Of a stretch of 31,343 bases of DNA, positions 1 to 7,891 are shown in pieces. The position numbers were made by a program, and so were the translations under genes. Each line of letters starts with the position of its first letter. Positions within the stretch are counted from its first letter, which is position 1. Under the pieces are notes generated by a model. It saw only the letters and a program-made list of their open reading frames with translations. It did no database searches and was not told the DNA's origin. The stretch is from an uncultured Devosia sp. (lineage in GTDB: Bacteria; Pseudomonadota; Alphaproteobacteria; Rhizobiales; Devosiaceae). The stretch lies in contig CAMLKN010000003.1 in NCBI GenBank assembly GCA_946480655.1, positions 1 through 31,343 on the forward strand, read 5' to 3'.

Positions 1-72
1 CGCGCCGCAGCGGCGGGCAACGGCATGGATTACGACAATGCGACAGGGGCGACAGGGGGCCGCAGAGGATAA
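1..72 (+). CDS. Possible 3' end of a gene entering from the left
   Basis: Frame 1 is open from the first base to a TAA at 70-72 and encodes an Ala/Gly-rich tail ending in GGRRG. A short imperfect hairpin (TCGCC at 73-77, GGCGA at 84-88) follows immediately. Only about 23 residues are visible, with no recognisable motif, so this may be chance. The rest of the left flank up to 248 shows no gene I can support. Confidence 0.25.
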   Translation, partial: RAAAAGNGMDYDNATGATGGRRG

Positions 73-248
73 TCGCCTTTTAGGGCGAGAGGGCGGCCCG
101 GGCTACAGGCTCGAGTGCCTGGCTGACCGACTGGTGTCGACCCCACGACTGTCATTCGCGACTAAAATAAGTTTACCCAAAAGCAGACACAGTCTGGTTA
201 CTCAACTTCAGGTGCAGTAGCCACTTCAGTGATGAATGCCGCCAATGG

Positions 249-3200
249 CTAGTCTAGTTTGCTTTCAGATGAAGAGGTTGTCCGGCCAACGCGCCACCCC
301 GACACAATCCGCTCGATGCGAATGTTTTCAGAGGTCAACAGCGGCTCTTCTTCCAACATCTGTACCTTGCCGTTCGGCTCGATTGCGAAGTCGGCGGTGA
401 AGAGGCCGCGCGCATAGACGACCAATGTGGACTCGAGGAAACGCCCATTCTCATCAACCGCAATCGCAGCATCGGTCGACCCCTCATTGGCCATCCGTTG
501 GCGTTTCTGGCGCAGCTCGCCGAACTTGTCTTCGAGCAGGGCCACATTTTCATCGGACAAGGTCGTGCCGGTCAGCAGATGGCCCTTGAGGTCATCCGGT
601 CTGGTGACGATGTGGAACGGCCCCTCGCCGGACTGCACGTAGGCACAGAAGAAATTCAAGTAGAGTTCGGCAAAGACCCCGCCCGCGAGATCGATTGGCA
701 CGGTGGTGTTGAGCCGATGTAGAGGATCTGACTTGCCGTGCAGCCAGATTGCCGCCTCGGGTCCGAAAATCATGTTGAGCGATCGCGGCACCCCCCCATC
801 ATCGATCAGGATCTCCACCAGATCGTGACCCTTGTAAAAGGGAAGAGAGGTGCGACGGGCTCGAATTGCATCGGCCAGCTTGGCGCGGGTCGATGCGCGG
901 AAATCGGTCATCGTGGATCGAGCGCGCTGGACAATTTCGATCACTTCCTCCGGGTCCAACTCCTGCCAAATCGCGTGGAACGGCAAGGGCAGATGCCAAG
1001 CCGCAGACGTTGAGGCGCGATCGCGCATTCTGGCGGCCTCCTGCGGGGAAAGCAGGCCGGAATTAAGGTCATAGGCGACGCTTGGAGATTCAATCCTAGC
1101 GTCGTCCGTTTCCCGTATCTTGTCGCGTTCGATCAGCACATCTTCCCGCTGCGCAGAGTCTTCGGGGAGAATGTCGAGTACGGCATCGATCGCCGCCCGC
1201 AACAGGCTGTATTCCCGTTGTGCAAGTCGCTTGAGGACCTGGAAGTCGGCCAGAGCTTTCTCCGCATTCTGTTGCTGGCGAATGCGCTCCAACAGCGCCA
1301 TTGCCAAGCGCCGGTCAAGTTCTACGACAGACCCAAAGTTCACGCTCCAGTCCTCCGCTGCAAGCCAGCGGCCAATGTCCCCGCCGGACTTAATATCGAT
1401 AGATGACAGCGCCATAGTCGCTTCGACAACGGCATCGTCATGGTCGTTCCAGGCCTTCTGCACGTCGGTCGACTGTTCGACCTGCCGCAGCCAATCGATT
1501 GTCCTGTGCATCCTGATCTGTTGCAGCCTGGATGCGAAGCGCCCATCCACATCCGCCGCCAATCCGCCAAAGGATACGGCGAGTGCAAAGCCGCGCAACG
1601 CCAGGGTGCGACCGAGGACCTGTTCGAGAGCGGTACCCTCCGACTTAACCCAAAGTTCCTCTATGGCGGCATGGACTATGTCTGCTGCGCCATCGAACAA
1701 AAGTCTGGACCAGAGCATGTAGATGCTGCGGTCGGCGCCGGTTTCCTCGATGGTCGTCATGGCGTTGCCGGTTGCCCCCAGCCACTCGGCCAAGGTCAGT
1801 GCTCGCGCCGACGTCATGGCGAAGCTACCTACTATGTTCAGGGTATTGTGTACCTCCGCCAGAAACACATCGCCGATACACAAATGCATCGACGCTGCGA
1901 ACGTGAGCGTGTCCTGTTCGCTGGCCGGACTCAGGAGGACGTAGTTGGCGATGACGTGATCGAGGTACTGTCGGTAGTGATGGCGGAAGTCGTGATCCGA
2001 TATCCGCCTCGCCTCCAACAGAGGGCGCAGTCGGCTTGGAACTTCGGCAAACCGCATGCCGATGATATCGCTGGTCTGGTCCTCAAACCCATGGACAAAC
2101 GGGAGCGACAGGAACATTAGAAGATTACTGTCGATCGCGAGGCGATCGACGATCGGTGCGATGGCCGCGGCAACCATGTGCCATGAAGCCTGCATCGCCC
2201 CGGCATAGGCCGGTTCCTCCATCTTGTGCGCCAGAACCGTGGCCCCTGAGAGCAAGGCTGAACCCGCCTGGCGGACATCGTCGTCGGGGACCCCGGAATC
2301 GGCCACCAGTTGGGCCAGTAATTCGCAGCCCTTTTTCATCACTAGGTGCTGCATGGCGATCGCCAGCGGCGTGTCATCCTCCCCGCCTTGGTCCGTGTTG
2401 AGTAGGGAGATTATGATGTTGGGGAAGGCCTTGAGCGTTGGATGAAACGTATTCCAGTCGTCGAACTGGTCCAGTGCTGCAGGCGAGTAAGCCAGATTGA
2501 TTGCAGCAAAGACATCCTCGCGGGGCAGGCCATTCATCGAGTAGCCGAGCGCCGCCAGAACCCGAACCGCAATGGAGCGGTGCAGGGGCAGTGCCGTATG
2601 GTGCAATTGCGTCAACAGCGCCTGCTTGATTTCGGCGTGCCTTGCAGTGTCGTCCTCATTGAGCGCTGAAGCGTGCCGTCCACCCTTTTCCCTGTTGCCG
2701 CGATCGACCCAAAACACGCTGTTTACACATCTTGCGACTGCATCTGTCAGGGGCTCTGCAAGTTCCGCCGTGGGCACCACGAACAGACTGTCCCAAGCCA
2801 TCGAGAAGACTCGACGCAACAGGCCATCTGCCCTGCCGATCACGTCCGGATGAATCTCTGGGTTCATCCGGCGTCCGCCGCCATCCCGGTGACCTTTGTA
2901 GATTGCACTCCTGCCGAAGCCGGCAGCCATACCGGTAAGCTGGCTCCCCTGGTTGCCGGTCCCCGACCCAAGGGCAACACCTGGTTGGTCGAAGCTGGCA
3001 CTCATGGACTGTTCGGCTTCTTCCCGCCCCGCTTCCTCTGGTTCGTTGCCATCCTCGATGTTGATATTGACATTGATGGCATTGCCGGCAACAGACGCAA
3101 TCTGTTCGAGGATTTTCGCCCGGTGCTCCAGATAGGCCCGATCCTCTACGCCAAAGGTCTCCAATTTCTCGAGCATGCCCAAGACCTTGTCGAGCACGTC

Positions 3201-3332
3201 CATTTCTTCGTTCGTCCGCTGATCCGGATCGGCGCGTCTGCTGAGATCGGCGCAAATATTGCGCAGAAACGCGGACCTGCGAACTGCCTCGAGCGATTTG
3301 CTGTCAGTGGACACCGCCATCGTCTCCATCAT
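249..3332 (-). CDS. Large uncharacterised protein coupled to a STAND-like NTPase
   Basis: I do not recognise the family of this 1027-residue protein. The N-terminal 90 residues are charged and helical (possible coiled coil), followed by an alternating Asn/Ile stretch and an acidic, Gly/Ser-rich linker to about residue 150. The long middle is mostly alpha-helical in character, as in helical-repeat proteins. The last 200 residues are more beta-like. I see no signal peptide or obvious membrane segment, so it is probably cytosolic. The start codon overlaps the stop of the upstream NTPase gene in an ATGA (3329-3332), and GGAG lies 5 bases before the ATG, so translation is probably coupled and stoichiometry controlled. 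The NTPase would be the sensor or switch and this protein its partner or effector. That role is inferred from gene order alone, and no nuclease, protease or NADase motif was identified. Confidence 0.85.
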   Translation of the reverse strand: MMETMAVSTDSKSLEAVRRSAFLRNICADLSRRADPDQRTNEEMDVLDKVLGMLEKLETFGVEDRAYLEHRAKILEQIASVAGNAINVNINIEDGNEPEEAGREEAEQSMSASFDQPGVALGSGTGNQGSQLTGMAAGFGRSAIYKGHRDGGGRRMNPEIHPDVIGRADGLLRRVFSMAWDSLFVVPTAELAEPLTDAVARCVNSVFWVDRGNREKGGRHASALNEDDTARHAEIKQALLTQLHHTALPLHRSIAVRVLAALGYSMNGLPREDVFAAINLAYSPAALDQFDDWNTFHPTLKAFPNIIISLLNTDQGGEDDTPLAIAMQHLVMKKGCELLAQLVADSGVPDDDVRQAGSALLSGATVLAHKMEEPAYAGAMQASWHMVAAAIAPIVDRLAIDSNLLMFLSLPFVHGFEDQTSDIIGMRFAEVPSRLRPLLEARRISDHDFRHHYRQYLDHVIANYVLLSPASEQDTLTFAASMHLCIGDVFLAEVHNTLNIVGSFAMTSARALTLAEWLGATGNAMTTIEETGADRSIYMLWSRLLFDGAADIVHAAIEELWVKSEGTALEQVLGRTLALRGFALAVSFGGLAADVDGRFASRLQQIRMHRTIDWLRQVEQSTDVQKAWNDHDDAVVEATMALSSIDIKSGGDIGRWLAAEDWSVNFGSVVELDRRLAMALLERIRQQQNAEKALADFQVLKRLAQREYSLLRAAIDAVLDILPEDSAQREDVLIERDKIRETDDARIESPSVAYDLNSGLLSPQEAARMRDRASTSAAWHLPLPFHAIWQELDPEEVIEIVQRARSTMTDFRASTRAKLADAIRARRTSLPFYKGHDLVEILIDDGGVPRSLNMIFGPEAAIWLHGKSDPLHRLNTTVPIDLAGGVFAELYLNFFCAYVQSGEGPFHIVTRPDDLKGHLLTGTTLSDENVALLEDKFGELRQKRQRMANEGSTDAAIAVDENGRFLESTLVVYARGLFTADFAIEPNGKVQMLEEEPLLTSENIRIERIVSGWRVGRTTSSSESKLD

Positions 3333-5464
3333 GTCAGCTCCGGAAGGAGGAAATTTCGCTCAGCCATAAACTGGGGATAGTCCTGCGCCGCCATACGCAG
3401 AAAATGCAGCGTTCTGTCAGGATGATGCTGGTAGGCCAGCGAGATTAGGGTTTCGAGATCGAGGGCCCATTCATTGAGCATGCTCAGTTCTTTGCCTTTG
3501 AGCACGAAGAATTCCCCGATCAGGTCGGGTTCGAGCGGCGCAAATCGTTCAGGGCCCTCGGCTCCGGTCATTTCGATGCCGGTTATGGTCTGGATCAACT
3601 GCCATTGCAGGCTGTCTGGCATGCGGCGTTGTCGCCGTTCGGGCAGCATTTCCTGCATTTCTTCGGGCATCGCATTGCGGATAGTGTCGTAATGTTCGAT
3701 GTCGATGCCAGCGGTCGCCGTGGCGAGACGCACGGCATTCTCATGCTGTTCCAGCGCATGCGGGCTGCCCGAGTCGCAAACCAGGTGCCAGGTCGCCTGC
3801 CAATATTGATGTCTTTGCCGCTGCAGATATGCCGCGAACAGCGTGAAACGGGCCTTCTCTCGGTCGGCAGAAGTGCCGATTTTGTCCAGTTCTCCGTTTT
3901 GCAGGGCCTCCGCGACCATCAAGGCAAAGAGTGGCCGCATGAAACGGTCGAAGCGCCTCAAGTGCTTCAACAAGGATTCCGCATCAAGCTGGATTTGTGC
4001 CGTCCCTGAATCCGCGGCGAGCCTCTGCATCCGCGCCCGCATCAATTGCACGATCTCGTCGTCAGAAAGATCAGCCAGGGCCAGGCGCCGGCCACCAGGT
4101 TTTCTTTCCGCTGCCAGGATTTGCCCGCGATAATCCGAGCGCGAGCGTTCCAGTTTGCTGAAGAAGGGGTCATTGGAATTGCGCAGGATGATGATCAGCC
4201 GGATCAGCGGTCCTTCTTTATCCGCCTTGGCATACTTCACCCAGTTGTCCAGAAATCCGGGCAGTTGATCCATGGAATTAGTGGAATAGTCGACGACCAT
4301 AAGCGTGTTTTCGCGGATTCTGTCGGCGGCAGATTCCAGCCAGTCCTTGTCCTGAATGAAGTCAGTGGACGCGAAACCGGCGCTCATGAATCCGAGGTCC
4401 GGCGCCTTGGCAATCAGTTCTTGGCAAAGCCGGCTTTTGCCTGTGCCACCTTCCCCGCAGACCGCCATCCAGAGGAAGCGCTCGTCGAGGGCATCGTCGC
4501 CAAACAGCGCGCGCCGTATTATATCGAGGTCTTTTTCGCGTCCGACAAACTTGTCGCGCGCGGCACTGAAATGAAAGCGGTCCTCGCCCACGATTCTTCC
4601 GGCAGGATCGCGAAACATGTGGTTGAACGCCCAGGCCTCCCGGCCGGAGGGGCCGGAGGACACTGGCGCGCGCTGCAAGACGTCGTCCAGCCGAGTTTCG
4701 AGCCGTTTGAGTAGCTCTGTCACCGCGGCATGGTTGGCCTGCTGGGCGGAGGCTATGTCCGCCAGCTGCACGGTTTGGAGGAGCCTGCTGAGAGCCGTGT
4801 CTTCTTTAATTTCCTGGGCGTAGAAGTGGGAGAAGGCATAGTTCCAGCGGTCGTCCAAATCACAGCTTTTTTCCAGTCTTTGCCGCGCATAGTCGCCGTC
4901 AGCCCAGCGGCCTTCGGCAATGACCTTGTTGATGATGTGCTGACCTAGAAGGTTCACCGCTGAGTCGATTTGCGCCTCGACCTCGGCTCCCGCGATTGAA
5001 CTAATGGCGAATTTGCGACCAAGAAGGACGGCGTCTTTCTGGTCAGGCATCAGGCTGTCGATGGCTTCCTGGCGACGTCTTTCATCGGCCTTGTGATGCA
5101 ACTTGCCCGTGTGGGTTTCCAGCCAGCCGTAAGCCCGTGCTGCGGGTGCTCCCCGCGCGAATATTCCACCGGTCCAGGCGGCCGACATGATCGCGCCGCC
5201 TGCAGCCTTGCCCGCCATATCTTCGGCCGTGCTTTCGTCCATGCAATACCGAGTGGCCTGAAGCGCGGAACGCAGCGCCGCGCGCTCGAACACCCTGTTT
5301 GGGGGCAAGTGTCCCTGTTCAGAGGCCTGTCGAATGCGTTGATCGACCTGGCCCAAGGTAAAATCGGTGACCTTGCCACAGACGTAGCCGAAGGCGAACT
5401 CCCCGAGTTTGTCGCCAATCCACATCGAAAGTGCCGTAGCTGCAACTACCTCTATTCCAGTCAT
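3329..5464 (-). CDS. STAND/AAA-like P-loop NTPase
   Basis: This 711-residue protein has an N-terminal helical region with two mildly hydrophobic stretches (about 1-45 and 85-110). A connecting region leads to a phrase of the FVGRE type near residue 308, typical of the start of STAND NTPase modules. Walker A is GEGGTGKS at 337-344 and Walker B is LMVVDYS with D392. A strand ending in an Arg (IIILRNS) follows and resembles a sensor motif. The C-terminal third is helical and contains an EPDLIGEFFVL-like phrase that I associate with the winged-helix part of such ATPases. STAND proteins are signal-responsive switches used in defence and regulation. It heads a two-gene unit with the 1027-residue protein, which it overlaps by 4 bp. 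The ATG at 5464 has no strong ribosome binding site; an alternative ATG lies 39 bases downstream. Confidence 0.85.
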   Translation of the reverse strand: MTGIEVVAATALSMWIGDKLGEFAFGYVCGKVTDFTLGQVDQRIRQASEQGHLPPNRVFERAALRSALQATRYCMDESTAEDMAGKAAGGAIMSAAWTGGIFARGAPAARAYGWLETHTGKLHHKADERRRQEAIDSLMPDQKDAVLLGRKFAISSIAGAEVEAQIDSAVNLLGQHIINKVIAEGRWADGDYARQRLEKSCDLDDRWNYAFSHFYAQEIKEDTALSRLLQTVQLADIASAQQANHAAVTELLKRLETRLDDVLQRAPVSSGPSGREAWAFNHMFRDPAGRIVGEDRFHFSAARDKFVGREKDLDIIRRALFGDDALDERFLWMAVCGEGGTGKSRLCQELIAKAPDLGFMSAGFASTDFIQDKDWLESAADRIRENTLMVVDYSTNSMDQLPGFLDNWVKYAKADKEGPLIRLIIILRNSNDPFFSKLERSRSDYRGQILAAERKPGGRRLALADLSDDEIVQLMRARMQRLAADSGTAQIQLDAESLLKHLRRFDRFMRPLFALMVAEALQNGELDKIGTSADREKARFTLFAAYLQRQRHQYWQATWHLVCDSGSPHALEQHENAVRLATATAGIDIEHYDTIRNAMPEEMQEMLPERRQRRMPDSLQWQLIQTITGIEMTGAEGPERFAPLEPDLIGEFFVLKGKELSMLNEWALDLETLISLAYQHHPDRTLHFLRMAAQDYPQFMAERNFLLPELT

Positions 5465-5507
5465 TTGGGCGTCCGGAAATTTTTCGTCGTGCCAATGAAT
5501 TATGTCC

Positions 5508-5545
5508 GTTGAATTCAGTCAACATGATTCAACTTGATCAATTGA
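5508..5545. promoter_or_regulatory. Cluster of palindromes upstream of the NTPase gene
   Basis: A perfect 7-bp inverted repeat, GTTGAAT at 5508-5514 and ATTCAAC at 5527-5533, is followed at once by the palindromes TTGATCAA (5534-5541) and TCAATTGA (5538-5545). The cluster lies 44-81 bases upstream of the NTPase start. This could be a repressor or activator site; the binding protein is unknown. Confidence 0.3.
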
Positions 5546-5741
5546 GGCAGCTTGCATCCAAAAGACGTCGATGGTCTGCGTGCAGTGAAGTGAATTTGAC
5601 ATAAATCGCGATACTTTCATCTTGGATGATGGGGTTATGAAATTCCAGCTTATGCGGAAACTCCAAAGCCGATGAAGTTGACCAGCGACGCAACCAGTTT
5701 TCATTGTGAAGATGCAAAGACAGGTAGTCAGAGAGAGGCAT
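5538..5741 (-). CDS. Possible small protein upstream of the NTPase pair
   Basis: A 67-codon frame on the minus strand starts with ATG at 5741, just after a GGAAGA purine tract, and stops at 5538, 73 bases before the NTPase gene. The product would be rich in His, Leu and Trp, has no signal peptide, and matches nothing I recognise. Its position in front of a coupled pair, with a plausible promoter upstream, is the main support. The ribosome binding site is unusually close to the ATG and the gene may be spurious. Two overlapping short frames on the same strand make a chance ORF quite possible. Confidence 0.3.
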   Translation of the reverse strand: MPLSDYLSLHLHNENWLRRWSTSSALEFPHKLEFHNPIIQDESIAIYVKFTSLHADHRRLLDASCLN

Positions 5742-6015
5742 TCTTCCGACGGACTCTACTCACCACATTTACCTTCCATCGGTGGACGATGTGCGAGTGG
5801 TCCACTGGCCTAGCTAGTATATGACAGCTTACTCATGAAAGTCTGCCAGAAGCAGACCGTCCGCTCCCCACCCTGCCATCGCACGCAGCAGGAAAAGCAT
5901 CTGTCGGAAACCTGCCAGCGCAGTCTGTATGATCGATTTGTGCGCCCGACGCAGTGAGCCTAGACGTGCGATTATCGCCTGCGGTTCGGTCCCGGCTGCA
6001 CCTCTAAGCCTAATC
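5742..6015. other. Gap without a supported gene
   Basis: Together with the low-confidence ORF at 5538-5741, this forms a 550-base stretch of lower GC between the NTPase gene and the sunset-domain gene. Apart from the promoter-like site at 5782-5821, I see no RNA gene or convincing coding frame. A 72-codon minus-strand frame at 5829-6047 overlaps the sunset-domain gene and was not accepted. Confidence 0.5.
5782..5821 (-). promoter_or_regulatory. Candidate promoter with adjacent inverted repeat
   Basis: On the minus strand a good -10 match, TATACT, occupies 5821-5816, with only a weak -35 upstream. Just downstream of the expected transcription start lies the inverted repeat GTGGAC (5782-5787) / GTCCAC (5800-5805), placed as an operator or leader hairpin would be. 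It would drive the small ORF and the NTPase pair. Confidence 0.25.
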
Positions 6016-6321
6016 CTAGACCTTTGAGCGCCGCCAACCAGCCGCACGGGCTTCGGCCTCAGAGCAGAACCAGCGCTCCCCGTGCTCTGGTCGGATTTGA
6101 GTTTCGTCGTAGTACTCTTGGCCGGGGAGATGGTAGATGCGCTCGCCAGTGTGGACGCTCACATTGCCCTTGATATTGCAGGCGCCGGAAGTGGCTTGGG
6201 CAACGAAGGCCGCCGCGGAGTCAACTGATAGGCTACCGTCGGAAAAGCCATAGACGCCCGCGAAGCCGATAGCGGCGGCGGCGCCCAATGCTAATGGAAG
6301 GGATGAGGGTCTCTTTGCCAT
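6016..6321 (-). CDS. Small secreted sunset-domain protein
   Basis: The protein has 101 residues if it starts at the ATG at 6321; a GTG at 6342 in the same frame would add seven residues. Lys-Arg near the start followed by a hydrophobic stretch (about 8-26) looks like a signal peptide or single membrane anchor. Residues 48-98 match the sunset domain: a CNIKGN-like opening, IYHLPG at 62-67, a YYDET segment, then GERWFCSEAEARAAGWR. This domain is often found at the C-terminus of secreted thermonuclease-like proteins such as those annotated ExoI; here it stands alone without the nuclease. Its molecular role is unknown. It is divergent from the HNH endonuclease gene, with roughly 180 bases between the starts. 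Confidence 0.75.
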   Translation of the reverse strand: MAKRPSSLPLALGAAAAIGFAGVYGFSDGSLSVDSAAAFVAQATSGACNIKGNVSVHTGERIYHLPGQEYYDETQIRPEHGERWFCSEAEARAAGWRRSKV

Positions 6322-6499
6322 GGCGGCATTACGCCCGAACACGGCGTCGTCAGCAACTCACAGTATTTCTCGCAGTAAACATTGCGTTGACCTTTCCGCT
6401 GGTAATGCTGCGACAAAGATCGGACCCAGCAAAGTCTGGCAAACTGGAATAAGACTTCAGAGCCTGGCGCTGCGGCTGAAAGTGCAAGTGGGGGAGTGG

Positions 6500-7417
6500 A
6501 TGGCACGAGTATGGATCGAAACGACACGGGCATATCATCAACATGGCGGAGAGGGCTGGGAATTTGGCACCTGCCTCTGGAGCCCCGCCAGGAACAAGGC
6601 AGGTCGCGACAGCTATGCCCTCATGCGTGCGCCTGAGGCCGGCGACACGGTGTATCATTTCTACGACCATGAGTGGGACGATGGCGTGGAAGAGATGCGC
6701 TTCTGCGCCGTATCAAAAGTAGCAAACAAGGTTGTCGAACGCGCCGATGAGCCGCCGATCGCTGGCGACTGGGCAGGGCGAGATAGCTACTACAGGATCG
6801 ATCTAGAAGGCTTCGTGCAGCTCGATACCCCGCTTTCGCTCTCGAGATTTAGGGCGACATACGTCAATGAGTTGCTTGCGGAGCTCGTGGAGGACAGGCC
6901 GAGGCATTACCCCTTTGCTCAATATCGCGACGAGGTTCGCACCAACCAGGGCGCCTACCTGACGGAGGCAACGGCCCGCCTTCAACGTCTACTGGCTGAT
7001 GCGCTCGGTATCGAGATAGCAGGGGCAGGAAGTGCATCGTCCAACGCGAACCACATGGCCTTTGCAGAGGGGCAGCGGCAAAAGCGGGAAACGTATTTCT
7101 TCGCTCGTCACCCTCAGCTGGCAAAGCAGGCAAAGGCGCACTATGGCCTTCAGTGCATGGCCTGTGGGTTCGACTTCGAAGAATTCTATGGGCCATTAGG
7201 CGCTGGTTACGCCGAATGTCACCACCTGAATCCTCTCGCTGAACGGCCTGAAGCCGAATGGGGCAACGGCACGCTTACTCTCCTCAGTGAGGTAGCGATC
7301 CTGTGTGCCAACTGCCACCGGATGGTCCACACGCAGCGGCCGCCTATTCCGGTTGAGACGTTGCGTGAAGCAATTGAATCCGCGCGGGCCACGAATGCAC
7401 CATCACCCAACATCTAG
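6500..7417 (+). CDS. HNH endonuclease with an N-terminal accessory domain
   Basis: The protein has 305 residues from the ATG at 6500, which is preceded by GGGGGAG at good spacing; the frame is open further upstream, but that part has no coding character. The C-terminal HNH module has C219xxC222, then the ECHH motif (C240, H241, H242), an Asn-Cys-His at 271-273 and a final His at 277, matching the Zn-binding beta-beta-alpha-metal nuclease fold of McrA-like enzymes. Residues 1-170 form a separate domain beginning with a Trp-containing strand and including a GDTVYHFYDH-like phrase. This could be a PUA/EVE-like reader of modified bases, but I cannot confirm that. The likely role is double-strand DNA cleavage, possibly modification-dependent restriction of incoming DNA. 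It ends 22 bases from the convergent regulator gene. Confidence 0.85.
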   Translation: MARVWIETTRAYHQHGGEGWEFGTCLWSPARNKAGRDSYALMRAPEAGDTVYHFYDHEWDDGVEEMRFCAVSKVANKVVERADEPPIAGDWAGRDSYYRIDLEGFVQLDTPLSLSRFRATYVNELLAELVEDRPRHYPFAQYRDEVRTNQGAYLTEATARLQRLLADALGIEIAGAGSASSNANHMAFAEGQRQKRETYFFARHPQLAKQAKAHYGLQCMACGFDFEEFYGPLGAGYAECHHLNPLAERPEAEWGNGTLTLLSEVAILCANCHRMVHTQRPPIPVETLREAIESARATNAPSPNI

Positions 7418-7439
7418 CCCAGACCGGTATTCAGCGGCG

Positions 7440-7787
7440 TCAATCGGACTCGGTGCTCTTCTCAGCATCGCGGAGCAATGCTTCCGCAAGAACGCAAAGC
7501 CTCCTCAGTTCGGCGTCAGGAAGGCCTGACGCCGAATTCAGCAGGCGCCCCAGGAGATCGGCGCGCTCGGAAGTGCCATTATGTTCCCGGTCAATGCCAA
7601 GGAGCCAGTCCGGCGTCGTATGCAGCGCCCCCGCGATCTTGACCAGCGTCGCAAGGTCAGGCTCGCGGCGCCCGTTGGCGTAGTGTGCATAGCGCCGCTC
7701 GTCTAAGCCGGCGCGCCTTCCGGCCTCTGCATTTGAAATGCCAAGCTGCTCCGCCCGTTCTCGAAGACGTTGTCCAAAGATGTCCAT
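7440..7787 (-). CDS. XRE-family transcriptional regulator
   Basis: The protein has 115 residues. Residues 5-63 form a Cro/CI helix-turn-helix: ERAEQLGISNAEAGRRAGL, then a YANGRREPDLATL recognition-helix and hydrophobic-core pattern, ending in TPDWLLG as in many small XRE repressors. The remaining 50 residues are helical and probably dimerise. I chose the ATG at 7787 because it places the domain at the usual distance from the N-terminus; a TTG at 7874 would add 29 residues without an obvious ribosome binding site. It is divergent from the SH3b gene, and the intergenic space carries an inverted repeat directly against its start codon, suggesting autorepression. Confidence 0.9.
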   Translation of the reverse strand: MDIFGQRLRERAEQLGISNAEAGRRAGLDERRYAHYANGRREPDLATLVKIAGALHTTPDWLLGIDREHNGTSERADLLGRLLNSASGLPDAELRRLCVLAEALLRDAEKSTESD

Positions 7788-7850
7788 AGGAACGATTTGT
7801 TCCTCAAAGGCATCAATGCGGCCACGAACGTTACGGAATGCTTCAGGAAC
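7788..7850. promoter_or_regulatory. Candidate operator sites for the XRE regulator
   Basis: AGGAAC (7788-7793), five bases, GTTCCT (7799-7804) form a perfect 6-bp inverted repeat next to the regulator's start codon. A second AGGAAC at 7845-7850 is followed at the same spacing by GT but then diverges, so it is a degenerate copy about 57 bp away. Both lie between the divergent genes, where binding could control either. Binding by the neighbouring regulator is inferred. Confidence 0.4.
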
Positions 7851-7891
7851 AAAATGTAGCCTCGTTACGCTCAAGCAAGTCGAGGTGAAAC

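Noticed and set aside
38..220. 60-codon plus-strand frame near the left edge
   Set aside because: No ribosome binding site, no motif, Arg/Gly-rich composition, and it overlaps the possible upstream gene tail; probably chance.
5829..6047. 72-codon minus-strand frame overlapping the end of the sunset-domain gene
   Set aside because: Arg/Ala-rich product with no motif, no ribosome binding site, and overlaps a better gene.
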